A stretch of 64,000 bases of DNA from Micromonospora chaiyaphumensis (GTDB taxonomy: Bacteria > Actinomycetota > Actinomycetes > Mycobacteriales > Micromonosporaceae), in the NCBI RefSeq assembly GCF_900091435.1, contig NZ_FMCS01000016.1, forward strand, positions 1 through 64,000, given 5' to 3'. The notes beneath the pieces are model-generated. The model was not told the origin of the DNA. It worked only from the letters and a program-made list of their open reading frames with translations, and searched no databases. The translations under genes were made by a program, and so were the position numbers. Shown here piece after piece: positions 36,318 to 46,923 of the stretch (position 1 is the stretch's first letter; each line of letters opens with the position of its first letter).

Positions 36318-37492
36318 GGGCGCTGTGCTGGGAGGGCGTCGGCAGGCTGGCCGTCCGCGACGTGCCGGAGCCGACCATCCGGTCGGGTGGCGACATCATC
36401 GTCAGGGTGCGGGCCAGCAGCGTGTGCGGCTCCGACCTGCACCTCATCAACGGGTACCTGCCGGCGATGCGGGAGGGGGACATCCTCGGCCACGAGTTCA
36501 TGGGCGAGGTGGTGGAGACCGGCCCCGACGTGCAGCGGATCAAGGTCGGCGACCGGGTGGTGGTCGGCTCCGTGGTGGCCTGCGGCGGCTGCTGGTACTG
36601 CCGCACCGAGCAGTACTCGCTGTGCGACAACTCCAACCCGCAGCCGGTCTTCACCGAGAAGCTCTGGGGGCACTCGCCCGCCGGGATCCTCGGCTACTCG
36701 CACGCGGCCGGCGGCTACTCGGGCAGCCACGCGGAGTACATCCGGGTGCCGTTCGGCGACGTCGGCGCTTTCACCGTGCCGGCCGGGGTGCCGGACGACT
36801 CGGTGGTGTTCGCCTCCGACGCCATGCCGACCGGCTGGATGGCCGCCGACTTCTGCGGCCTCAAGGGCGGCGAGGTGGTGGCCGTGTGGGGCGCCGGCGG
36901 GGTGGGCCAGATGGCCGCCCGGTCCGCGCAGATCCTCGGCGCCGAGCGGGTCATCGTCATCGACCGGCTGCCGGAACGGCTGGCCACCGCCGCGCAGCGG
37001 CTCGGCGTCGAGACGATCAACTACGCGGAGACCGACGTGCTGGAGGCGCTGCGCGAGCTGACCGCCGGGCGCGGGCCGGACGCCTGCATCGAGGCGGTCG
37101 GCATGGAGTCGCACGACGTGGGGCCGACCTACACGTACGACAGGGCCAAGCAGACGGCCCGGCTCCAGACCGACCGGCCCACCTCGGTCCGGCAGGCGAT
37201 CATGGCGTGCCGCAAGGGCGGCACCGTGAGCATCGTCGGGGTGTACGGCGGCCTGGTGGACAAGTTCCCGCTCGGCGCGGCCATGAACAAGGCGCTCGTG
37301 CTGCGGATGGGGCAGATGCACGCCCAGCGCTACATCCCGATGCTGCTGGACCGGATCGCCATCGGCGAGATCGACCCCGGCTACCTGGCCACCCATCCGA
37401 TGTCGCTGGAGCAGGGTGCCCGGGGCTACGAGATCTTCCAGAAGAAGGAGGAGGGCTGCCTGCGCACCGTGCTGCACCCGCAGGCGGCCTGA
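36314..37492 (+). CDS. Zinc-dependent alcohol dehydrogenase
   Basis: A 392-residue medium-chain dehydrogenase/reductase. VCGSDLH carries the catalytic zinc cysteine, GHEFMGEV the second-shell His-Glu pair, and the CGGCWYCRTEQYSLC block the four structural zinc cysteines. VWGAGGVGQMAARSAQILGA is the NAD-binding Rossmann motif. The long insert between them resembles glutathione-independent formaldehyde dehydrogenases and threonine dehydrogenase-like proteins. The substrate is unknown. The GTG start overlaps the previous stop. Confidence 0.93.
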   Translation: MRALCWEGVGRLAVRDVPEPTIRSGGDIIVRVRASSVCGSDLHLINGYLPAMREGDILGHEFMGEVVETGPDVQRIKVGDRVVVGSVVACGGCWYCRTEQYSLCDNSNPQPVFTEKLWGHSPAGILGYSHAAGGYSGSHAEYIRVPFGDVGAFTVPAGVPDDSVVFASDAMPTGWMAADFCGLKGGEVVAVWGAGGVGQMAARSAQILGAERVIVIDRLPERLATAAQRLGVETINYAETDVLEALRELTAGRGPDACIEAVGMESHDVGPTYTYDRAKQTARLQTDRPTSVRQAIMACRKGGTVSIVGVYGGLVDKFPLGAAMNKALVLRMGQMHAQRYIPMLLDRIAIGEIDPGYLATHPMSLEQGARGYEIFQKKEEGCLRTVLHPQAA

Positions 37493-37520
37493 CCGGGCGG
37501 CGATCACCGGGACGTGCGTC

Positions 37521-37545
37521 GATTCGAAATTCCACGGCGGGGTAC
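37521..37545 (+). promoter_or_regulatory. Sigma-B/F-like promoter for the HPP-molybdoenzyme operon
   Basis: GATT (37521-37524), 15 bases, then GGGTAC (37540-37545), a full match to GNNT-N14-16-GGGTAY. The start codon at 37556 is only ten bases downstream, so the transcript would have a very short leader. Confidence 0.65.
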
Positions 37546-37555
37546 AGCACGACAC

Positions 37556-38086
37556 ATGCCCCCCGAGATCGATGAGACGCCGTCCCGGCCCGCCGTGCGG
37601 GCCCTCGCCGGCAGCGCGGTCGCCGTGGTGGTGGCCGGCGCGATCGCCCTGCTGACCCGGCAGCCGTGGCTGTTCCCCAGCCTCGGGCCGGCGATCATGC
37701 TGCACGTCGAGCAGCCCGGCAGGCCGGAGTCCTCGCCCCGCAACACCGTCCTCGGGCACCTCGTGGCGCTGCTGGCCGGGTACGCGTTCCTGGTGCTCAC
37801 CGGGCTGGCCCACCGGCCGTCGGCGCTCCAGGAGGGAATGTCCGGGGTGCGGATCGTGGCCGCGGCCGGCTCGCTCGCGGTCACCGCCGCGGTGCTGGTG
37901 CTGCTGAAGGCCGCGCATCCGCCGGCCGGCGCTACCACACTGATCGTGAGTCTCGGGCTGCTGCACACCCCGGTCCAGCTCGTCGTGGCGTTCGCCGCCG
38001 TGCTGCTGGTGACCGCGGTGGACCTGCTGTTCAACCGGGCGACCGGCCGGCCGATGCCGCTGTGGGCGGCGCCGAAGGAGGGATGA
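37556..38086 (+). CDS. HPP family membrane protein
   Basis: A 176-residue protein with four or five hydrophobic helices. KAAHPPAGATTLIVSLGLL is the HPP motif that names the family, and PWLFPSLGPAIMLHVEQP is the second conserved segment. Some HPP proteins transport nitrite or related anions; the link to a neighbouring molybdoenzyme makes an anion role plausible, but this is inference. It is the first gene of an operon with the molybdopterin oxidoreductase, whose GTG starts three bases after this stop. Confidence 0.9.
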   Translation: MPPEIDETPSRPAVRALAGSAVAVVVAGAIALLTRQPWLFPSLGPAIMLHVEQPGRPESSPRNTVLGHLVALLAGYAFLVLTGLAHRPSALQEGMSGVRIVAAAGSLAVTAAVLVLLKAAHPPAGATTLIVSLGLLHTPVQLVVAFAAVLLVTAVDLLFNRATGRPMPLWAAPKEG

Positions 38087-38089
38087 GCG

Positions 38090-40537
38090 GTGGTGGACCG
38101 GATCGCGGACCCCTGGGGCCCGCGCACGCCGTACGGGCCGGGTGAGCGCTGGCCGGTGCGGGTGGACACCTTCCTGGCCGACGGGCACACCGAGGCCGAC
38201 GTGCAGCGCTGGGTGCCCAGCGCCTCGATCCTGCACTCCAACGGCGACGCCATGGACATCGCGGTGGCCGACGACCGGATCGTCGGTGTCCGGGGCCGCG
38301 CCGGGGACCGGATCAACCACGGCCGGGTCGACCCGAAGGACCTCTACGGCTGGCAGGCCAACCACAGCCCGGACCGGCTGCGCCGGCCGCTGGTCCGTGA
38401 GGGGGACCGCCTGGTCGAGACCGACTGGGACACCGCCATGGGCCGGATCGTGGCCCGGTCGAAGGAGCTGCTGGACGGCCCGGGCGGCTGGGGGCACTTC
38501 GGCTTCTACACCAGCGGCCAGCTCTTCCTGGAGGAGTACTACACGCTCGGGGTGATCGGGAAGGCCGGGATCGGCACCCCGCACATGGACGGCAACACAC
38601 GGCTCTGCACCGCCACCGCCGCCGCCGCGCTCAAGGCGTCCTTCGGCACCGACGGGCAGCCCGGGTCGTACACCGATGTGGACCACTGCGACGCCATCGC
38701 GCTGTGGGGGCACAACGTCGCGGAGACCCAGACGGTGCTCTGGATGCGGATGCTGGACCGGCGGCGCGGGCCGAACCCGCCGGCCATGCTCGCGATCGAC
38801 CCGCGCGCCACCCCGGTGGCCCGGGAGGCCGACGTGCACCTGGCGCTGCGCAACGGCACGAACCAGGCGCTGCTCAACGGCCTGCTCCGCGAGGTGATCC
38901 ACCGCGGCTGGTACGACGAGGCGTACGTCCGGGAGCACACGCTCGGGTTCGAGGAGCTGTGCCGGGTGGTGGACGACTACCCGGTCGCGAAGGTCGCCGA
39001 GATCTGCGACCTGCGGGCCGCGGACATCGAGCGCGCCGCCGAGCTGCTCGGGCGGTCGGAGCGGCTGCTCTCCACCGTCCTCCAGGGCTTCTACCAGTCC
39101 AACCAGGCCACCGCGGCCTCCTGCCAGGTGAACAACCTGCACCTGATCCGCGGCATGCTCGGGCGGCCCGGCGCCGGGCTCTACCAGATGAACGGCCAGC
39201 CCACGGCGCAGAACAACCGCGAGTGCGGCGCCGACGGAGACCTGCCCGGCCTGCGCAACTGGGCCAACGAGGAGCACATCGCGGAGCTGGCCCGGCTGTG
39301 GAACGTCGAGGTCGACAAGATCCCGCACTGGGCGCCGCCGACGCACGCCATGCAGATCTTCCGGTACGCCGAGCAGGGCTCGATCAAGCTGCTGTGGATC
39401 TCGGCCACCAACCCGGCGGTCTCCCTGCCCGACCTGGCCCGGATCCGCCGGATCCTGGCGAACCCGGAGCTGTTCGTGGTGGTGCAGGACCTCTTCCTGA
39501 CCGAGACCGCCGAGCTGGCCGACGTGGTGCTGCCGGCCGCCACCTGGGGCGAGAAGACCGGCACGTTCACCAGCGTCGACCGGACCGTGCACATCTCCGA
39601 CAAGGCCGTCGAGCCACCCGGCGAGGCCCGACCCGACCTGGACATCTTCCTCGACTACGCGCGCCGGATGGACTTCCGCGACTCCGACGGCGGCCCGCTG
39701 ATCACCTGGACCGGGCCGGAGGAGGTCTTCGAGGCCTGGAAGGAGTGCTCCCGCGGCCGGCCCTGCGACTACACCGCGATCACCTACGACAGGCTACGCA
39801 CCGGCGGCATCCAGTGGCCCTGCACCGACGAGCACCCGGACGGCACCGAGCGGCTCTACACCGACGGGGTGTTCAACACCGACCCGGACTACTGCGAGTC
39901 GTACGGCCACGACCTGGCCACCGGTGCCGAGCTGCTGCCCGGGGAGTACCGGGCCAAGCAGCCCGGCGGGCGGGCGTTCCTGCACGCCGCGCCCTACCAG
40001 CCGTCGCCCGAGGTGCCGAGCGGCGAGTTCCCGCTGCTGCTCACCACCGGGCGGACCGTCTACCAGTTCCACACCCGGACCAAGACCGGCCGCGCCAGCC
40101 AGCTCGTGCACGCCGCCCCGGAGTCGTGGGTGGAGGTCAACCCGGCCGACGCCGACCGGCTCGGCGTCGCCGAGGGGGACCTGCTCCGGATCGAGTCGCC
40201 GCGCGGCGTCGTCCGCGCCCGGGCCCGCGTCTGCGGGGTACGCCCCGGCGTGGTCTTCCTGCCCTTCCACTACGGCTACTGGGACGCGGCCGACGGTGCC
40301 GCCCCGGGCGATGGGCGGCACGACCGGGCGGCCAACGAGCTGACCATCACCGCCTGGGACCCGGTCTCCAAACAGCCCATCTTCAAGGTGGCGGCCGTGC
40401 GGCTGGTGAAGGAGGCCGACTCGGGCGGCCGGCCCTCACCCGCCCCCACGGTGGGCGGCTCCGCCCCGCCGGAGGGCTCCGGAATCCCGGCCACGGTCGG
40501 CGGGCCGGCCGCCGAGGCGCCGTCGAGGGGGGAGTGA
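38090..40537 (+). CDS. Molybdopterin oxidoreductase lacking the N-terminal 4Fe-4S ligands
   Basis: An 815-residue enzyme of the formate dehydrogenase/nitrate reductase superfamily. The MGD-binding domains are complete, and RLCTATA supplies Cys173 as the likely Mo ligand. The C-terminal domain (about 640-785) has TGRTVYQFHTRTKTGRA. The N-terminal cluster motif C-x2-C-x3-C...C is replaced by Ser46, His49, Asp53 and Asp81 (SILHSNGD; VDPKD), so no 4Fe-4S cluster is expected there. No Tat signal is seen, so it is cytoplasmic. Substrate and electron partner are unknown. Nitrate reductase is not supported. Confidence 0.9.
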   Translation: MVDRIADPWGPRTPYGPGERWPVRVDTFLADGHTEADVQRWVPSASILHSNGDAMDIAVADDRIVGVRGRAGDRINHGRVDPKDLYGWQANHSPDRLRRPLVREGDRLVETDWDTAMGRIVARSKELLDGPGGWGHFGFYTSGQLFLEEYYTLGVIGKAGIGTPHMDGNTRLCTATAAAALKASFGTDGQPGSYTDVDHCDAIALWGHNVAETQTVLWMRMLDRRRGPNPPAMLAIDPRATPVAREADVHLALRNGTNQALLNGLLREVIHRGWYDEAYVREHTLGFEELCRVVDDYPVAKVAEICDLRAADIERAAELLGRSERLLSTVLQGFYQSNQATAASCQVNNLHLIRGMLGRPGAGLYQMNGQPTAQNNRECGADGDLPGLRNWANEEHIAELARLWNVEVDKIPHWAPPTHAMQIFRYAEQGSIKLLWISATNPAVSLPDLARIRRILANPELFVVVQDLFLTETAELADVVLPAATWGEKTGTFTSVDRTVHISDKAVEPPGEARPDLDIFLDYARRMDFRDSDGGPLITWTGPEEVFEAWKECSRGRPCDYTAITYDRLRTGGIQWPCTDEHPDGTERLYTDGVFNTDPDYCESYGHDLATGAELLPGEYRAKQPGGRAFLHAAPYQPSPEVPSGEFPLLLTTGRTVYQFHTRTKTGRASQLVHAAPESWVEVNPADADRLGVAEGDLLRIESPRGVVRARARVCGVRPGVVFLPFHYGYWDAADGAAPGDGRHDRAANELTITAWDPVSKQPIFKVAAVRLVKEADSGGRPSPAPTVGGSAPPEGSGIPATVGGPAAEAPSRGE

Positions 40538-40539
40538 CC

Positions 40540-40998
40540 ATGCACCTCGCGCACTATCTCGGCCTGCTGCACAAGGCCCAGGAACGGCTCGGCGACGCCT
40601 ACACCGAGGTGGGGAAGGCGCACGGGGAGGAGCCGGACGTCTTCCACACCTGCGAGAAGCTGGCCACCCAGTGCCGCGCACACGCGGAGAGGCTGGCCCC
40701 CTTCGCCCGCCGGTACGCCGAGGAGGCCCCCGGCGAGCCGGACCGGCTGCACTCCGAGCTGTTCGCCGGCACGCGTACCGGGCCGATCGGGCTGCTCCGC
40801 GACCTCCAGGACCTCTACCTCATGGCCGCCGAGTGCGACATCTGCTGGACGGTGGTCGGGCAGGCCGCGTACGGGGCGCGGGACGAGGACCTGCTCGGCG
40901 TGGTCAAGGCGTGCGAGCAGGAGACGTCGATGCAGCTCAAGTGGCTGCGCACCCGGATGAAGCAGGCCGCCCCGCAGGCGCTCGTGGTGGCGTCGTGA
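40540..40998 (+). CDS. Small helical protein coupled to the molybdoenzyme
   Basis: A 152-residue, four-helix-type protein with several histidines, glutamates and cysteines: HLAHYLGLLHKAQERL, FHTCEKLATQCRAHAERLA, AAECDICWTVVGQ and KACEQETSMQLKWL. The pattern recalls ferritin-like or hemerythrin-like bundles, but the exact E-x-x-H metal pairs are not certain. It starts two bases after the molybdoenzyme stop and so probably works with it, as an accessory subunit or electron carrier. No family name is recognised. Confidence 0.82.
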   Translation: MHLAHYLGLLHKAQERLGDAYTEVGKAHGEEPDVFHTCEKLATQCRAHAERLAPFARRYAEEAPGEPDRLHSELFAGTRTGPIGLLRDLQDLYLMAAECDICWTVVGQAAYGARDEDLLGVVKACEQETSMQLKWLRTRMKQAAPQALVVAS

Positions 40999-41008
40999 CG
41001 GTGGTCGT

Positions 41009-42256
41009 TCAGGCGGTCCGGCGTACCCCGTCGAGGACCAGGCCGCTGGGCGGCAGGGCGGGCATCCGGCCGAGGTCCAGGGCCAGGTCCTGCGGCGGCA
41101 CCCGGTAGCTCATCGACCCGGTGAGGTTGGCGACCGCCCGCTTCATCAGCTCGATCGTGATCCACTCGCCCGCGCAGCGGTGGCCGGTGAAGTGGTCGCC
41201 GCCGCCCTGCGGGACCAGCCCGAACGGGTCGCCCCGCCAGCCGTCGAACCGCTCCGGCCGGAACCGCTCCGGCTCCGGCCAGAGCTGCGGGTGGTGGTTG
41301 GTGCCGTACAGGTCGAGCAGCACCCGCCGGCCCTGCGGGAACGCGTGCCCCTGCCACTCGAACGGGCGCCGGACCCGGGCCGCGGCGACCGGGAAGAACG
41401 GGTAGTAGCGCCGTACCTCCTGCACGAAGCTCATCGCCGCCGTGTCGTCGTCGCGGACCCGCTCGCACCACTGCGGGTGGTCGTGCAGCGCCAGCGCCGC
41501 GAAGACCACGAAGCGGTCCACCGCGACGGTCGGGCGGAGCACGTTGAGCAGTTCCACCGCGGCGATCCGGCGGGGCAGCAGCATGCCCTGCTCGTCCCGG
41601 TACCCGGCGACGACCCGCAGCGCGCTGCCCTCCGGCGCCGGCAGCGCGCCGGACCGCACCCGCTCGATCACCTCGCCGGCCCACCGTTCGGCGCGGCGGC
41701 GGCCGAGCCGGCCCCGCCAGTGCCCCGGACCCACCGCGGCCGGTCCCTCGATCATCGCGTGCATCTCGGCGGTCCGGCGCGGCACGTCGGCGTCGGCCAG
41801 CGGCACGCCGGCCCAGGCCCAGACCGCCCGGGTCAGCATCCGGCCCACCTCGTCGTAGAGCACCACCGGCCCGGACTCCGCCCACGCCGGGATCCGCGCC
41901 CGCCACTCGTCGTCGAAGAGCTGGCCGAGGTGGCGGACCGCCGCCGGCGTCATGATCGACATGAACATCGCCTTGCGGCTGCGGTGTTCGGCGCCGTCGA
42001 GGCCCTGGACGCCGCCCACCCCGGTCAGCGTGCGCTGCGCGCGCATCGGCATGGCGCCGCGCCGGACGAAGCGTTCGGTGTCGTAGAACAGCTCCGCCGC
42101 CGGGCGGCCCCGCAGGCAGATCGTCGGTTCCAGCAGCAGCCGGGTCTGGAAGATGTCGGTGCCCAGGCGGTCGCACCGCGCGCCGACGAACCGGTAGCCC
42201 TCGCGGAGGAACGCCAGGGTGCTCTCCGGGCTGCGGTCGCTCGGGATGGTGCTCAT
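41009..42256 (-). CDS. Cytochrome P450, CYP152 fatty-acid peroxygenase family
   Basis: A 415-residue heme enzyme that uses hydrogen peroxide to hydroxylate or decarboxylate fatty acids. GHRCAGEW carries the heme-ligand Cys361. The I-helix has LLNVLRPTVAVDRFVVFAAL, with the Arg-Pro pair that replaces the usual acid-alcohol pair in CYP152 enzymes. The substrate carboxylate pairs with that arginine in studied members. No redox partner genes are nearby, as expected. ATG at 42256 follows CAGGAG. A GATT-N15-GGGTAG promoter lies upstream. Confidence 0.93.
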   Translation of the reverse strand: MSTIPSDRSPESTLAFLREGYRFVGARCDRLGTDIFQTRLLLEPTICLRGRPAAELFYDTERFVRRGAMPMRAQRTLTGVGGVQGLDGAEHRSRKAMFMSIMTPAAVRHLGQLFDDEWRARIPAWAESGPVVLYDEVGRMLTRAVWAWAGVPLADADVPRRTAEMHAMIEGPAAVGPGHWRGRLGRRRAERWAGEVIERVRSGALPAPEGSALRVVAGYRDEQGMLLPRRIAAVELLNVLRPTVAVDRFVVFAALALHDHPQWCERVRDDDTAAMSFVQEVRRYYPFFPVAAARVRRPFEWQGHAFPQGRRVLLDLYGTNHHPQLWPEPERFRPERFDGWRGDPFGLVPQGGGDHFTGHRCAGEWITIELMKRAVANLTGSMSYRVPPQDLALDLGRMPALPPSGLVLDGVRRTA

Positions 42257-42305
42257 GGGCTGCTCCTGACGCGGCTCGGCGAACCCTGCGCGGTCGCTGC
42301 GCTAC

Positions 42306-42330
42306 CTACCCGGGCCGGCGGCGGCGAATC
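42306..42330 (-). promoter_or_regulatory. Sigma-B/F-like promoter for the CYP152 gene
   Basis: On the minus strand GATT (42330 to 42327), 15 bases, GGGTAG (42311 to 42306). The predicted transcript starts about 40 bases before the ATG. It is a full match to the same consensus as 37521-37545. Confidence 0.6.
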
Positions 42331-42347
42331 CTCACCCCGGCGACCGG

Positions 42348-42387
42348 GGGAGGGGGCCAGCGCCGAGCGCGCGAGCTGGCCCCTCCC
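42348..42387. other. GC-rich hairpin between divergent genes
   Basis: A 13-bp stem with a single bulged G (42348-42361 with 42375-42387). It lies upstream of both the P450 gene and the 42493 gene, so it does not terminate either. Role unknown; a transcript barrier or a regulatory site are possible. Confidence 0.4.
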
Positions 42388-42492
42388 AGGGCGCGGAAAA
42401 GCTGGTTCGCTTCGGGACGGGGCCGGCGCCGGCCGGCCCCGCACCCGCCGGCGCGAGGTCCGGCGGGCGGCCATCGGCGACGGGGAGGACGC

Positions 42493-42882
42493 ATGCGGGA
42501 CAACAGGGCGGCGCACTGGCGGCACCGGCGGGCGGTGACCGGGCTGCGGCGGGGCGACCGGGGGGAGCCGCTCGTCGGGCCGCCCCGGCGTGCGGCGGCC
42601 CGGCCACCCCGGCACTTCACCGTGCACCTCGGCTTCGAGGCGGCCGACCCGGCCACCGCACGGGAGCTCGCGGTCGCGTACGCCGAGGCGCTCGGCCTGC
42701 TCCGCCCGGAGGTGGCGCTCGGCGCGGCGGCGCTCTCCCCGGCCGACGCCTGGCACCGCGCGGAGCGGCTGTTCTGCGGGGCGGTCGGCCCCGACGGCGA
42801 GCGCTGCGCGGACGTGGCCGGCCACCCCGGCTTCCACCACGCGCCCGGCCCGGGCGGGCTCGGCTGGGGCGACGGTGACTGA
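42493..42882 (+). CDS. Small hypothetical protein
   Basis: A 129-residue protein with a basic, arginine-rich N-terminus. A central segment HFTVHLGFEAADPATARELA begins an alpha/beta domain, and the C-terminal part is rich in His, Cys and Gly (CGAVGPDGERCADVAGHPGF HH), possibly a metal site. I do not recognise a family. The start is supported by GGGGAGG six bases upstream. It is divergent from the P450 gene and convergent with the DUF397 gene. Confidence 0.68.
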   Translation: MRDNRAAHWRHRRAVTGLRRGDRGEPLVGPPRRAAARPPRHFTVHLGFEAADPATARELAVAYAEALGLLRPEVALGAAALSPADAWHRAERLFCGAVGPDGERCADVAGHPGFHHAPGPGGLGWGDGD

Positions 42883-42892
42883 GCGGGCGGGC

Positions 42893-43111
42893 TCAGTCCA
42901 GGTCGAACTCGCCGTCCTGGGCGCCCGCCACGAAGGCGTCCCACTCGTCCTGGGTGAAGACGAGCACCGGCCCGTCCGGCTCGGCCGAGTTGCGCATCCC
43001 GATCAGGTCGCCGACGAAGGCCACCTCGACCGCACTGTCCGACGTGTCGCCCTCGGCCCGCTGCCAGACCGCGCGAGACAGGTCGAAATCGCCCTTGGGG
43101 TGCTGACCCAT
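42893..43111 (-). CDS. DUF397 domain protein
   Basis: A 72-residue protein. DLSRAVWQRAEGD, VEVAFVGDLIGMRNSAEPDG and FTQDEWDAFVAGAQDGEFD match DUF397. Family members usually sit next to an XRE-type (Scr1-like) regulator and act in developmental or secondary-metabolism switches; no such regulator is adjacent here. A GGAGGAAC site precedes the ATG. It is divergent from pepN. Confidence 0.93.
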   Translation of the reverse strand: MGQHPKGDFDLSRAVWQRAEGDTSDSAVEVAFVGDLIGMRNSAEPDGPVLVFTQDEWDAFVAGAQDGEFDLD

Positions 43112-43177
43112 CGTTGTTCCTCCATCGCCATGCGCATCGGGGGAGCCCGCTCGGGCCCCATCGGGCAGGATAAGCGG

Positions 43178-45694
<2,517 letters not shown>

Positions 45695-45705
45695 CCTGTG
45701 GGACC

Positions 45706-45734
45706 GGGGGGGGCGGGGGGGGGGGGGGGGGGGG
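45706..45734. repeat. Poly-G tract, G8-C-G20
   Basis: Eight G, one C and then twenty G in a row, twelve bases after the pepN stop and 79 bases before the nadD start. Such a long homopolymer is exceptional and could form a G-quadruplex, vary in length by slippage, or be an assembly error. Confidence 0.9.
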
Positions 45735-45812
45735 TGACCGCGCCCGGCGCGGCCCGTGGGACGCCCGGCGGCCCGGCCCGACCGCCCGTGGACCCCGGCC
45801 TACGATCGCGGG

Positions 45813-46409
45813 GTGGAGGAAGACATCCGGCGAATCGGGATCATGGGTGGCACGTTCGACCCCATCCACCACGGGCACCTGGTGGCCGCCAGCGAGGTGG
45901 CGGACCGGTTCGGCCTGGACGAGGTGGTCTTCGTGCCCACCGGGCAGCCGTGGCAGAAGGCCGACGAACCGGTCAGCTCTGCCGAGGACCGCTACCTCAT
46001 GACGGTGATCGCCACCGCCTCCAACCCCCGCTTCCAGGTCAGCCGGGTCGACATCGACCGGGGCGGCCCCACCTACACGGTCGACACCCTCCAGGACCTG
46101 CACGACGAGTACGGCCCGAAGGTGCAGCTCTTCTTCATCACCGGCGCGGACGCCCTGGACCGCATCCTGTCGTGGAAGGAGGTGGACCGGATGTTCGAGC
46201 TGGCCCACTTCATCGGGGTGACGCGGCCCGGCTTCGAACTCTCCGACAAGCACCTGCCCGCCGACACGGTCAGCCTCGTGCAGGTCCCCGCCATGGCCAT
46301 CTCCTCGACGGACTGCCGCGCGCGGGTGGCCCGGGGCGAGCCGGTCTGGTATCTGGTGCCCGACGGTGTGGTGCAGTACATCGCGAAACGGCGGCTCTAT
46401 CAGCGGTAA
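45813..46409 (+). CDS. nadD: Nicotinate-nucleotide adenylyltransferase
   Basis: Makes nicotinic acid adenine dinucleotide from NaMN and ATP, in NAD biosynthesis. At 198 residues it has GIMGGTFDPIHHGHLV with the nucleotidyltransferase HxxH pair, and MAISSTDCRARVARG, which contains the second conserved S-S-T/x-x-R motif. GTG at 45813 is chosen because TACGAT ends exactly six bases upstream, as for a leaderless start, and because it gives the family N-terminus. It precedes rsfS and gpgP, as in mycobacteria. Confidence 0.95.
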   Translation: MEEDIRRIGIMGGTFDPIHHGHLVAASEVADRFGLDEVVFVPTGQPWQKADEPVSSAEDRYLMTVIATASNPRFQVSRVDIDRGGPTYTVDTLQDLHDEYGPKVQLFFITGADALDRILSWKEVDRMFELAHFIGVTRPGFELSDKHLPADTVSLVQVPAMAISSTDCRARVARGEPVWYLVPDGVVQYIAKRRLYQR

Positions 46410-46518
46410 TTCCGCCCGGAACGTGGCCTTTGTCCGCGTAATCGACCAGAACTGACAAGTCGCCGCCCCGACGGGTGTGAGAGGCTTGGAGAGTCGCACG
46501 GTTGATCGAAGGAGAACG

Positions 46519-46923
46519 GTGACAGTTTCCGAACGCGCGCACGAGCTGGCGATGGCCGCCGCCCAGGCCGCGGCCGACAAGAAGGCGCAGGACATCGTCA
46601 TCATCGACGTGGGCGACCAGCTCGCGATCACCGACGCGTTCCTGCTGGCCGCCGCTCCGAACGAGCGTCAGGTGCTCGCCATCGTCGACGCCATCGAGGA
46701 GCGCCTGCTCGAGCTGCCCGAGAAGGCCAAGCCGGTCCGCCGCGAGGGCGAGCGCGGTGGCCGCTGGGTGCTGCTCGACTACGTCGACATCGTGGTCCAC
46801 GTGCAGCACACCGAGGAGCGCGAGTTCTACGCCCTCGACCGGCTCTGGAAGGACTGCCCGCAGATCCCGTTCGTGGACCGGGACCTCGCCGACTCGGCCG
46901 CCGGCACCGCCACCGCGGAATGA
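46519..46923 (+). CDS. rsfS: Ribosome silencing factor RsfS
   Basis: A 134-residue protein that binds L14 and blocks subunit joining in slow growth. The DUF143 signatures KAQDIVIIDVGDQLAITDAF and GRWVLLDYVDIVVHVQ are clear, including the conserved YVDIVVH. The GTG start follows AAGGAGA at 46509-46515. The stop overlaps the next ATG by four bases. Confidence 0.96.
   Translation: MTVSERAHELAMAAAQAAADKKAQDIVIIDVGDQLAITDAFLLAAAPNERQVLAIVDAIEERLLELPEKAKPVRREGERGGRWVLLDYVDIVVHVQHTEEREFYALDRLWKDCPQIPFVDRDLADSAAGTATAE

Noticed and set aside
34418..39592. A very long open frame on the minus strand across the SRPBCC, ADH, HPP and molybdoenzyme genes
   Set aside because: It is a GC-rich antisense frame of genes with strong family matches. 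Only its first part, the glycosyltransferase at 34418-35536, is real; the rest shows low-complexity R/G/V/H composition.
38090..40537. Naming the molybdoenzyme as nitrate reductase
   Set aside because: The superfamily match is clear, but the 4Fe-4S ligands are missing and no nitrite or nitrate genes surround it. The substrate is left open.
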